The position numbers and the translations under genes are program-made. From the NCBI GenBank assembly GCA_043763845.1, contig JAYULE010000216.1, positions 1-5,979 on the forward strand: a DNA stretch of 5,979 nt, given 5' to 3'. The notes beneath the pieces were generated by a model. That model saw nothing but the letters and a program-made list of their open reading frames with translations, made no database searches and was not told the DNA's origin. Origin of the DNA: Pseudopedobacter sp043763845 (GTDB lineage Bacteria; Bacteroidota; Bacteroidia; Sphingobacteriales; Sphingobacteriaceae). Shown here piece by piece: positions 1-5,979 of the stretch. Position 1 is the stretch's first letter. Every line of letters begins with the position of its first letter.

Positions 1-662
1 GGCACCGACTCGGGGTGTTGCGCCATATTGGCTAAAACCCGTAACATAGATACCCTATCGTCCACCGTTTCGCCTAAGCCAATAATGCCACCACTACAAA
101 CTGTAAGGTTTGCTTTGCGCACATTATTAATTGTATTTAACCTATCGTCAAAAGTTCGGGTACTTATTATGCGGCTATAATCCTCTTCCGATGTATCTAA
201 ATTATGGTTGTAAGCATATAAACCGGCATCGGCAAGGCGTTGTGCTTGGTGTGCGTTTAACATCCCCAAAGTGCAACAAACTTCCATATCCATTTGGTTT
301 ACAGCTTTTACCATATCAATCACTTTATCAAAATCGCGGTTATCACGCACCTCACGCCAAGCGGCACCCATACACAATCGAGAAGCACCGCCATCTTTTG
401 CTTTTTGTGCCGTATCTATTACATCTTCAAGCTTCATCATACTTTGTACTTCTACATCGGTATGGTATCGGGCAGCTTGTGGGCAGTACGAACAATCCTC
501 GGGGCAACCCCCAGTTTTAATAGATATTAACGAACTTATTTGAACTTCGGCATAGTCTTTATTTTGCCTATGAATGGTGGAGGCTTGGTAAATTAAATCT
601 AAAAATGGGCTGTTGTATATATCGGCTATTTCTTGGTTTGTCCAATCGTGTTTTGTAAGCAT
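1..662 (-). CDS. bioB: Biotin synthase (radical SAM), 3'-truncated by the window edge
   Basis: The enzyme inserts sulfur into dethiobiotin to make biotin, the last step of biotin synthesis, in the cytoplasm. The reading frame is open from the ATG at 662 to the window edge, giving 220 full codons of a protein normally about 320-350 residues, so the C-terminal third lies outside. The radical-SAM cluster motif CPEDCSYC puts cysteines at residues 53, 57 and 60, the same numbers as in E. coli BioB. Cysteines matching the [2Fe-2S] ligands are seen at 97 (SRLCMGAAWR), 129 (MEVCCTLG) and 189 (VCSGGIIGLGE); the fourth ligand, an arginine, would lie beyond the edge. YNHNLDTS at 151-158 is also typical. 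The start is supported by alignment with the E. coli numbering; only A/T-rich sequence precedes it. It lies 49 bp downstream of mgtE on the same strand with no obvious promoter between them, so read-through from mgtE is plausible (inference). Confidence 0.97.
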   Translation of the reverse strand, partial: MLTKHDWTNQEIADIYNSPFLDLIYQASTIHRQNKDYAEVQISSLISIKTGGCPEDCSYCPQAARYHTDVEVQSMMKLEDVIDTAQKAKDGGASRLCMGAAWREVRDNRDFDKVIDMVKAVNQMDMEVCCTLGMLNAHQAQRLADAGLYAYNHNLDTSEEDYSRIISTRTFDDRLNTINNVRKANLTVCSGGIIGLGETVDDRVSMLRVLANMAQHPESV

Positions 663-711
663 TTTTTAATTTTTTTTGTAAAAATAAATATGTTTAAGGC
701 TTTCGCCGATT

Positions 712-2061
712 TTATAACAATAGTTTAGAGGCTAACCCGAGTAAAAGTAAAAAGCCAAAAACATCGGTAAATGTGGTAATAATAATAGATGATGCTATGG
801 CAGGGTCGATACCTACACGTTTAAGTATTAGCGGAATGCCTGTACCTGTTACGCCAGCAATAATTAAATTACCCGTCATAGCTAAAAAAATTACCACCCC
901 AAGCATAGGATTGGCATCATAAAACAAAGCAAATAAAAACACCAATGTACCAACAGTTGCACCATTTATTAAACCAACAGTAAATTCCTTTACTACCGTT
1001 CTATACGATTGGTTATCAGTTAAATCGCTTAGCGTAATACGCCTAACTGTAACCGCCAAAGCCTGAGTAGCAGCATTGCCACCCATACCTGCAATAATAG
1101 TCATATAACCTGCAATTACAGGCAATGCAGCTAAAGTTGGCGCAAAACTACGAATTACCGATGAGGCTAAAAAAGCTGTTCCCAAATTTATAATAAGCCA
1201 GGGTAATCGAGATTTTACGGCTTCTTTCCAGTTACCGCTCAACTCTTCATCTTCAGATACGCCAGCAATTTTCAACATATCTTCCGTGTTTTCTTCCTCC
1301 ATAACGTCAATTACGTCATCAAAAGTTACACGCCCCAGCAGCTTCATTTCATCGTTAACTACCGGTATGCTGGTTAGGTTATATTGCGAAATCAGGTCCG
1401 CTACTTCTTCTTGGTCGGTATTGGCAGTAACATAAACAAAATCGTGATTAATTAAATCCGCAACTCTAGCTTTTGCGTTGGATTTTATAATATCTTTTAG
1501 CGATACAATACCTTGCAAAGTATCCTCATCGTCCACCACATAAATGGTATAAAATTCTTCTATTTCTTCGCTTTGGATAATAATTTGGTCGATAGCTTGT
1601 TTTTTCGACATCATTAAATTAACCTTAATTACTTCGGTGTTCATTAAACCACCAGCGGTATCTTCGTTATAAGTTAATAGGTTACGTATTTCGGTTGCAT
1701 CCTCGCTATCTAAATCTTCAAGAATTTCTTTTTGCTCGGCTTCGTTAAGTTGCGATATAATATCGGTAGCGTCATCATAATCAAGCTCTTCAACAATTTC
1801 TTGCCTTTTATCGGGATGCAAGTTTATCAGCAAATCTTCGGGATGCGATTCGGCATCCATTTCTGAAATTACATCCGAAGCAATATCGGCCGGCAACAAA
1901 TTTATAATGCGGGTTTGTGATTGTATGGGCAAACTTCCGAAAAGTATGGCAATTTGCGATGCGTGGTATTCTCGCAAAAGTTCTAATAAAGCCAGTTCCT
2001 CGCCCTCTAAGGCTAGTTTTATTTTGAGGATGTCGGATTTATTTAGCTCGAAAGTTTGCAT
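712..2061 (-). CDS. mgtE: Magnesium transporter/channel MgtE
   Basis: This is a homodimeric inner-membrane Mg2+ channel gated by cytoplasmic Mg2+. The 449-residue length is normal and the domain order is complete. There is an acidic helical MgtE N domain at about 20-135, rich in Asp/Glu repeats such as EELDYDDATDII. The first CBS domain is at about 138-195, opening with TAGGLMNTEVI, and the second is at about 203-258. An acidic plug helix (MEEENTEDML) follows at about 254-263, then five hydrophobic segments from about 287 to 447. The signature GMGGNAATQALAVTVRR is at 325-341, and TTFTDVFGF at 429-437 contains Asp433, matching the Mg2+-selecting Asp432 of the Thermus protein. The ATG at 2061 is the first in frame and gives the expected N-terminus; no Shine-Dalgarno is seen. 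It lies 99 bp downstream of a broken nucleotidyltransferase and 49 bp upstream of bioB, all on one strand. I saw no recognisable Mg2+ riboswitch in the 99-bp leader. Confidence 0.97.
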   Translation of the reverse strand: MQTFELNKSDILKIKLALEGEELALLELLREYHASQIAILFGSLPIQSQTRIINLLPADIASDVISEMDAESHPEDLLINLHPDKRQEIVEELDYDDATDIISQLNEAEQKEILEDLDSEDATEIRNLLTYNEDTAGGLMNTEVIKVNLMMSKKQAIDQIIIQSEEIEEFYTIYVVDDEDTLQGIVSLKDIIKSNAKARVADLINHDFVYVTANTDQEEVADLISQYNLTSIPVVNDEMKLLGRVTFDDVIDVMEEENTEDMLKIAGVSEDEELSGNWKEAVKSRLPWLIINLGTAFLASSVIRSFAPTLAALPVIAGYMTIIAGMGGNAATQALAVTVRRITLSDLTDNQSYRTVVKEFTVGLINGATVGTLVFLFALFYDANPMLGVVIFLAMTGNLIIAGVTGTGIPLILKRVGIDPAIASSIIITTFTDVFGFLLLLGLASKLLL

Positions 2062-2160
2062 TGCTGCAAAATAAACAAAATTTAAAATTAAAATGGTATA
2101 ATAACTTGTTTCGCTAAATTAAAATACAAAAATGTTCCTTAAAAAAAAACGATAATTATT

Positions 2161-2626
2161 TTACCTTCTATACATTCTTTTCAAATTTTCAATATTATCC
2201 AAATCTTTGAGCTTTCCGATGCTGTTTTAGCCTCTATTAGCTGGTCAATATATAAAGTTCTAATACTTAAACCATCATCCTCAAAAATAACGCTATTATT
2301 AAAACATTCATCAAACAACAAACCTTTAATTTTAACCATAATATTAATAGCGCTTGTAGGTACCCCGAATGTAAAAACATCCCAAATTGGATGGTTTAAA
2401 AATTATCCTCTGTTATATCAAAAACAGGCATAACAAAATTATGAAAGGCTAAATTTATTTTTCCATAATTTTCAAAAGTTCTATCAACCCAAATATCATT
2501 TCGCCGGTACTACGCGAATAGCCATATAAAATTACGGCAAAACCTCCCACTAAAATATATTTAACATTTGCCCTGTTTAGTTCTTGTATAAAATCTCTAA
2601 AATCATCATTAAAAAAAATTGCTCAT
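2161..2626 (-). pseudogene. Frameshifted nucleotidyltransferase (AbiEii/MNT-like), four single-base indels
   Basis: No long single frame exists, but the minus strand gives one continuous protein of 155 residues after four one-base corrections. These are one T too many in an 8-T run (plus 2611-2618), one G missing in ATG-GAT (near 2497), one T missing in a 5-T run (2398-2402), and one G missing in a GG pair (2216-2217). The restored protein starts MSNFFNDDFRDF and carries KYILVGGFAVILYGYSRSTG at 23-41 followed by EMDIWVDRTF. This is the nucleotidyltransferase-fold pattern (GG, then two acidic residues before IW). It ends NIENLKRMYRR with a TAA at 2163-2161. The first acidic residue reads Glu rather than the usual Asp, though it sits beside an indel. 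The ATG lies one base after the stop of the 67-residue gene, so the two were translated together. Such proteins occur in toxin-antitoxin or abortive-infection pairs; function here is inferred and probably lost, unless the indels are sequencing errors. Confidence 0.82.
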
Positions 2627-2627
2627 C

Positions 2628-2831
2628 TCAATCCGTCCCTCTCGCAAAAAACTTTGTTCTATCTAACCTTAGGGGCTTATTTTCGGGATAATTAAATGCT
2701 ACACTAATTAAGTAATTAGCTACTTTTAAGCGTTCTTGCCAAGTTAAACTTTGGTAATAAGTGCTGTGGTTTGCTGCCTCGGTTGCAGTTTGCGCCTTAA
2801 ATTTTGTACGGTTTAAAGGATACGAACTCAT
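2628..2831 (-). CDS. Small conserved-type protein, partner of the adjacent nucleotidyltransferase
   Basis: This 67-residue soluble protein has no signal peptide or membrane segment. It begins MSSYPLNRTKFKAQTATEAA and contains YYQSLTWQERLKVANYLISV, then ends with a basic stretch including LRLDRTKFFARGTD. The layout (a short 'TKFKAQTxxEA' opening, a tyrosine-rich 'YYxxLTWQERL' helix, then 'YPENKPxxxDRTKF') resembles small proteins I recall beside nucleotidyltransferase genes in Bacteroidota; their biochemical role is unknown to me. RTKF occurs near both ends of the protein. The stop is one base before the ATG of the broken nucleotidyltransferase, so the two form a tight cassette, and a good promoter match lies about 55-85 bp upstream. 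An antitoxin or chaperone-like partner role is inference from position only. The frame is intact although its partner is broken. Confidence 0.72.
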   Translation of the reverse strand: MSSYPLNRTKFKAQTATEAANHSTYYQSLTWQERLKVANYLISVAFNYPENKPLRLDRTKFFARGTD

Positions 2832-2885
2832 ATTTTTAAACTAGCTTTTTATTAATAGAGATAGATTGTATAAAACATACAAAAT

Positions 2886-2915
2886 CAAACTTAAAAAATA
2901 TTGTTGCTTAGGCAA
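2886..2915 (-). promoter_or_regulatory. Bacteroidota-type promoter for the small-protein/nucleotidyltransferase cassette
   Basis: On the minus strand TTG at 2915-2913 is followed after exactly 19 nt by TAAGTTTG at 2893-2886. This fits the -33 TTG / -7 TAnnTTTG consensus of Bacteroidota primary-sigma promoters. Transcription would start near 2880, leaving a leader of about 50 nt before the ATG at 2831. The match is exact in all defined positions, but such short words occur by chance in AT-rich DNA. Confidence 0.5.
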
Positions 2916-3002
2916 TAAAACCCACAACTGGTATATTAGGGAAAACGTATTATTGAGCTTGTAAAATGTTTGGTCACTCAAAAAAAAATTACACATACCC
3001 AC

Positions 3003-3036
3003 CATTTTTTAATTTTAAATTTTAAATTTAAAAAAT
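3003..3036 (+). repeat. A/T-only near-palindrome overlapping the amidohydrolase start
   Basis: The stretch directly before and into the start codon is almost purely A and T. It opens ATTTTTTAA and closes TTTAAAAAAT, with TTTTAAA repeated between, so it nearly equals its own reverse complement. It may simply be the A-rich leader typical of Bacteroidota translation starts, or a weak structure covering the start codon. No Shine-Dalgarno motif is present. Confidence 0.35.
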
Positions 3037-4609
3037 GTTACTACACAACGCCAACATCCTATCATTCCATAACGGTTTCGATAATTCGAAATACGATAGC
3101 CTTTTTGTTGAAAACAATAAAATAAAAGCTATTGGCCGTTTTGATGATTTAAAAACTCTTATAAACCCCGGAAGTAAAATTGTAAATATGTTGGGCAAAA
3201 CCATTATGCCCAGTTTTAACGATACCCACATACACGTGTGGAAGGTTGGCAATCTAAAAACTTTTATGCTTGATTTGCGGGGTGTAAAAAGTTTAGATGA
3301 AATGTTGGGAATGCTGGAGACATACATTAAACAAAACCCACACCACCAATGGATTACCGCTCGCGGTTTTAACGAAGCCGATTTTAAAGATGGCAAAATT
3401 CCCACCAAAAAAGATTTAGATAAAATTAGTACCACCACACCCATTTATGTAATTCGCACTTGCGCCCACATTGCGGTGTGCAACAGTAAGGCATTAGAAA
3501 TTTGTAATATTACAAAAAATACCCTTTCGCCCCTTGGCGGGATGATTTACATAGGCGATGATGGCCAACCTAACGGCCAATTTGCCGAAACAGCCTTGGG
3601 TTTAATAACCAAACACATACCGCCTTATAGCAAAGCCGATTTAAAAACAATGGTAAACGCAGCCACACAACAACTGCATAAATATGGCATTACCGCCGCC
3701 ACCGACCCTGCCGTTGATCCACTTTTGCTAGAAACCTATTACGAAATGCACCAACAAAATCAGCTAAACTTTCGTTTAAATGCATTTCCTATTATTTTAC
3801 CCGATGGTAGCGAAACCCCCAATCCAATTCCCAGTTTTTATACATCCAATGATTTTAAAGTTAATACAGTAAAGTTTTTTTCGGATGGTGGATTGAGCGG
3901 GAAAACAGCATCCCTGAAAAGGGTATACAAAAACACAAATGATAAAGGTGTACTCCGCTTAAAGCGGGAACAATATAAAAAACTGGCTTTTGATGCATTA
4001 GAAAAGGGGTTAAGTATTGCCACACACGCTATTGGCGATAATGCCATTGAGTTTGTGCTGGATGTTTATAAGGAATTGCAACAAGCACATTCGGGTTTTA
4101 TAAACCGGATAGAGCACTTGGGTTTGCCCGATAAAACCCATTTAGAAGCAATGCAACGGTATAATATTGCCACATCAATGCAAACAATTTTTATTAGCGA
4201 ATTGGGTAAAAATTTTGTAAAATATTTAGATGATGATTATTTAAATAATTGCTACCCCGTAAAATCGGTATTGGCACATAATATTTTGGTTGCACTATCG
4301 TCGGATGCGCCGGTGGTAAAAAATATAAACCCATTTAAAGGTATAGAATCTGCCGTTTATAGGAAAGATAATGAGGGAAATGTGATATCAAAAGATGAAA
4401 ACATTTCTGTAACCGAAGCCCTAAAACTATACACCGCAAACGCTGCTTTGTTAAGTAAAAACACTAAAACTGGAACTTTGGAGGATGGGAATTTTGCAGA
4501 TTTTATTGTAGTAAAAAGTAATCCGTTAGATTCGGATTTGATGAATTTAAAGGTTGAACAAACTTATTTTAATGGGGATTGTGTGTTTGTTGAAGCGGAT
4601 ATTGTTTAA
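3035..4609 (+). CDS. YtcJ-like amidohydrolase (amidohydrolase family 3)
   Basis: This is a cytoplasmic metal-dependent hydrolase of the amidohydrolase superfamily, YtcJ/NfdA-like group. Known members hydrolyse N-substituted formamides or other amides, but the substrate here cannot be told. At 524 residues it is a normal length, with no signal peptide. A small beta-rich domain is built from both ends: the N-terminal LLHNANILSF...VENNKIKAIG and the C-terminal GTLEDGNFADFIVV at 480-493. The TIM-barrel metal ligands and active-site residues are visible: His65 and His67 in NDTHIHVW, KFFSDGG at 280-286, His331 in HAIGDNAI, His361 in IEHL and Asp424 in SSDAPV. The ATG at 3035 gives the usual start just before the first beta strand. 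It is transcribed divergently from the 67-residue gene and is followed within 10 bp by palindromic repeats, so its transcript probably ends in or runs through them. No operon partner is seen. Confidence 0.94.
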   Translation: MLLHNANILSFHNGFDNSKYDSLFVENNKIKAIGRFDDLKTLINPGSKIVNMLGKTIMPSFNDTHIHVWKVGNLKTFMLDLRGVKSLDEMLGMLETYIKQNPHHQWITARGFNEADFKDGKIPTKKDLDKISTTTPIYVIRTCAHIAVCNSKALEICNITKNTLSPLGGMIYIGDDGQPNGQFAETALGLITKHIPPYSKADLKTMVNAATQQLHKYGITAATDPAVDPLLLETYYEMHQQNQLNFRLNAFPIILPDGSETPNPIPSFYTSNDFKVNTVKFFSDGGLSGKTASLKRVYKNTNDKGVLRLKREQYKKLAFDALEKGLSIATHAIGDNAIEFVLDVYKELQQAHSGFINRIEHLGLPDKTHLEAMQRYNIATSMQTIFISELGKNFVKYLDDDYLNNCYPVKSVLAHNILVALSSDAPVVKNINPFKGIESAVYRKDNEGNVISKDENISVTEALKLYTANAALLSKNTKTGTLEDGNFADFIVVKSNPLDSDLMNLKVEQTYFNGDCVFVEADIV

Positions 4610-4617
4610 TTGATATG

Positions 4618-4690
4618 TGGGTAAAACCATTTTTAACGGTAATCACGTACATATTTAATGGTTAAAACCGTTATCTGTGGGCTAAAATCA
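4618..4690 (+). repeat. Degenerate leader copy of the palindromic repeats (A0)
   Basis: Beginning 9 bp after the amidohydrolase stop, this stretch carries worn versions of both hairpin types found downstream. AACCATTTTTAACGGT (from 4624) resembles the family B small palindrome. AATGGTTAAAACCGTT (4657-4672) resembles the first palindrome of family A, with 7-bp arms containing one G-T pair. The linker AATCACGTACAT and the following GTGGGCTAAAA also match the family A linker. It looks like the oldest, decayed unit of the array. Positions 4691-4730 are AT-rich with no clear unit. Confidence 0.7.
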
Positions 4691-4730
4691 TAATTGTGGT
4701 TTTATTTTTATGCGAAAATTTATAAATTGC

Positions 4731-5130
4731 ATAATTGGTAAATGGTTAAAACCATTTTGAAACAATAATCACATACATAACCCCACGGTTGAAACCGTGG
4801 GCTATGTGGTTTAAACCATGGGTATTTAAAATTAAATGTATAATTGGTAAATGGTTAAAACCATTTTAAAAAGGGAATCATTCACATAGCCTCACGGTTG
4901 AAACCGCGGGCTATGAGGTTTAAACTATGGGTATTTAAATCTACAATTGGTAAATGGTTAAAACCATTTTAAAACGGAAATCATTCACATAGCCCCACGG
5001 TTGAAACCGCGGGCTATGAGGTTTGAACCATGGTTATTTGAAATATAAATGTATAATTGGTAAATGGTTAAAACCATTTTAACACGAAAATCGCATACAT
5101 ACCCCACGGTTGAAACCGTGGGCTTGGTTT
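4731..5130 (+). repeat. Family A palindromic repeat array, four units of about 103-110 bp
   Basis: Units start at 4731, 4840, 4943 and 5053; the last is cut short near 5130. Each opens with ATAATTGGT (ACAATTGGT in unit 3) and holds up to three inverted repeats. The first is AAATGGTTAAAACCATTT at 4740-4757, 4849-4866, 4952-4969 and 5062-5079, perfect in all four. The second is CCCACGGTTGAAACCGTGGG at 4782-4801 and 5103-5122, with 9-bp arms and a GA centre. Units 2 and 3 have CCGCGGG in the right arm, giving one A-C mismatch (G-T on the other strand). The third is TGGTTTAAACCA at 4807-4818, degraded in units 2 and 3 and absent from unit 4. Linkers of the type AATCAxxxACATA are also conserved. 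In units 2 and 3 the second hairpin is lengthened by CATAG/CTATG arms (4885-4915, 4988-5018). The form resembles REP/BIME elements. Confidence 0.9.
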
Positions 5131-5184
5131 ATAAAATTATCACATCATGTCAACCATTATACATGTTTTTTTAATTCACATCAG
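5131..5184 (+). other. Junction between repeat families A and B
   Basis: This short AT-rich stretch follows the truncated fourth family A unit. It contains TCAACCATTATACATG, which looks like half of the family B small palindrome (AACCATT without its AATGGTT partner), then a run of eight T. It probably represents a decayed first unit of family B. No open reading frame or other signal was seen. Confidence 0.4.
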
Positions 5185-5588
5185 CCCATAGGTTTAACCA
5201 TGGGGTTCAAAAAATTAATACAACATAAACCATTTTAATGGTTTATATAAGTATAAACAATCCACAGCCCACGGTTTTAACCATGGGAATTTAAAATTAA
5301 AACAACACATCAACCATTTTAATGGTTTAAAATCCACAGCCCATGGTTTCAACCATGGGTTTCAAAAATTAACACCACACATCAACCATTTTAATGGTTT
5401 AAAATAAATAAACAACCCACAACCCATGGTTTTAACCATGGGTTTCAAAAATTAACAACACGCACCAACCATTTTAATGGTTTAAAATAAAAATACACCC
5501 TAAAGCCCATGGTTTTAACCATGGGTTTCAAAAATTAACAACACGCAGCAACCATTTTAATGGTTTAAAATAATAAAATCAATAAATA
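5185..5588 (+). repeat. Family B palindromic repeat array, five units of about 83 bp
   Basis: Units begin at 5185, 5268, 5340, 5423 and 5506, spaced 83, 72, 83 and 83 bp. Each has a large palindrome, ideally CCCATGGTTTTAACCATGGG (9-bp arms, TT centre), then TTTCAAAAATTAACA, then a small palindrome AACCATTTTAATGGTT at 5228-5243, 5312-5327, 5384-5399, 5467-5482 and 5550-5565, then TTAAAA and an A-rich spacer. Unit 1 has a bulge-forming extra base in its left arm (CCCATAGGTT). Unit 2 has CCCACGG on the left and CCATGGG on the right, mixing the family A and B stems. Unit 3 has a TC centre. Units 4 and 5 differ at one position over about the first 67 bp, which suggests recent duplication. The 72-bp second unit lacks part of the A-rich spacer. 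The last small palindrome ends 27 bp before the transposase ATG. Confidence 0.9.
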
Positions 5589-5592
5589 CATT

Positions 5593-5979
5593 ATGTCGCA
5601 TTCATTAAACAAGGTTTGGATTCACGCTATTTGGGCAACAAAAGAAAGATTACCATTAATTTCCTTTTCCGTAGAACAAAAAATTTATAATTTTATGTAC
5701 AATGAGTTTGCGAAAATGGATTGTAAAGCAAGAATAATAAACGGGATGCCCGACCATATACATTGTTTGTTTTTATTGAACTCACAAAAGTCGGTTGCCG
5801 ATGTTATTAAACAATCAAAAGGAGGCACATCCCATTATATCAATTCGGAAGAGTTAATCAACGAAAAATTTTCCTGGCAAACAGGTTATGCTGCCTATTC
5901 TGTAAGCGAATCGCAACAAGAAAAAGTATATCAATACATAAAAAATCAAAAACAACATCATTTAAAAAAGAGTTTTGAA
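5593..5979 (+). CDS. REP-associated tyrosine transposase (Y1/HuH, RAYT type), 3'-truncated by the window edge
   Basis: This is a single-domain HuH endonuclease of the IS200-like Y1 transposase family, which cuts and rejoins single-stranded DNA at hairpin ends. The frame is open to the window edge with 129 codons; relatives are about 140-155 residues, so only the tail is missing. Visible features are the first strand VWIHAIWATK at 8-17, the metal-binding HuH motif PDHIH at 53-57 (His55, His57), and FSWQTGYAAYSVSESQ at 93-108, a family hallmark. The probable catalytic tyrosine is Tyr115 in YIKNQ, with Gln119 following in the Y-x-x-x-Q pattern, and QHHLKKSFE comes next. The ATG at 5593 is the natural family start; no Shine-Dalgarno is present. 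No TnpB or classical insertion-sequence end was seen. It follows directly on the palindromic arrays, the arrangement seen for RAYT genes beside REP elements, so the repeats are its likely substrates (inference). All core residues are intact, so it is probably active. Confidence 0.92.
   Translation, partial: MSHSLNKVWIHAIWATKERLPLISFSVEQKIYNFMYNEFAKMDCKARIINGMPDHIHCLFLLNSQKSVADVIKQSKGGTSHYINSEELINEKFSWQTGYAAYSVSESQQEKVYQYIKNQKQHHLKKSFE

Noticed and set aside
131..543. Three plus-strand open frames of 78-129 codons
   Set aside because: They lie opposite bioB, which has clear catalytic motifs on the minus strand. Their translations have no recognisable domain.
692..711. Possible terminator GGCGAAAGCC after mgtE
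   Set aside because: The stem is only three base pairs and no T-run follows directly.
2130..2160. Possible terminator after the broken nucleotidyltransferase (minus-strand ATAATTAT then a run of T)
   Set aside because: The palindrome has no G-C pairs and no loop, so it would not form a stable hairpin.
2062..2160. Promoter for mgtE
   Set aside because: Several TTTG words resemble the -7 element (such as AAATTTTG and TTATTTTG), but none has the full TAnnTTTG pattern with a TTG about 19 nt upstream.
3028..3444. Minus-strand open frame of 138 codons (and another at 3838-4047)
   Set aside because: Both are antisense shadows of the intact amidohydrolase and have no family features.
4740..4757. 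Family A first palindrome as a terminator of the amidohydrolase
   Set aside because: The stem has only two G-C pairs and is repeated four times with the rest of the unit, so it is better explained as part of the repeat. A weak terminating effect is not excluded.
4731..5588. Regularly spaced repeats as a CRISPR array
   Set aside because: The repeated portion is most of each 83-110 bp unit, the intervening parts are conserved rather than unique spacers, there are several palindromes per unit, and no cas gene is in view.

Overview
The window looks like chromosomal DNA from a member of the Bacteroidota. The evidence is AT-rich sequence, starts preceded by A/T-rich leaders with no Shine-Dalgarno motif, one clean match to the Bacteroidota housekeeping promoter (TTG, 19 nt, TAnnTTTG), and protein types common in that phylum. 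The exact lineage cannot be read from the sequence.

Left part (1-2831), all on the minus strand. Read in transcription order it holds a small 67-residue protein (2831-2628), then one base later a wrecked nucleotidyltransferase gene (2626-2161), then an intact Mg2+ channel/transporter MgtE (2061-712), then biotin synthase bioB (662-1), cut by the window edge. The small protein and the nucleotidyltransferase look like a two-gene cassette of the AbiEii/MNT-like kind. The nucleotidyltransferase reads through as a coherent 155-residue protein only after four single-base corrections. mgtE and bioB are housekeeping genes 49 bp apart and may be read together.

Middle (2832-3034). A 203-bp divergent intergenic region carries the probable promoter of the small-protein cassette and an A/T-only near-palindrome directly before the next gene. 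On the plus strand, 3035-4609 is an intact YtcJ-like amidohydrolase of 524 residues with its metal-binding residues present.

Right part (4610-5979). Nearly 1 kb without a coding gene is almost entirely palindromic repeats: a degenerate leader copy, four copies of a ~103-110 bp unit (family A), then five copies of an ~83 bp unit (family B). Nearly all hairpin arms are variants of one short word, ATGGTT/AACCAT. The array ends just before a plus-strand Y1 (HuH) transposase of the REP-associated type (RAYT), which runs off the window. This RAYT and repeat block resembles the REP/BIME systems known best from gammaproteobacteria and is the most interesting part of the window. No tRNA, rRNA, CRISPR array or convincing classical terminator was seen.
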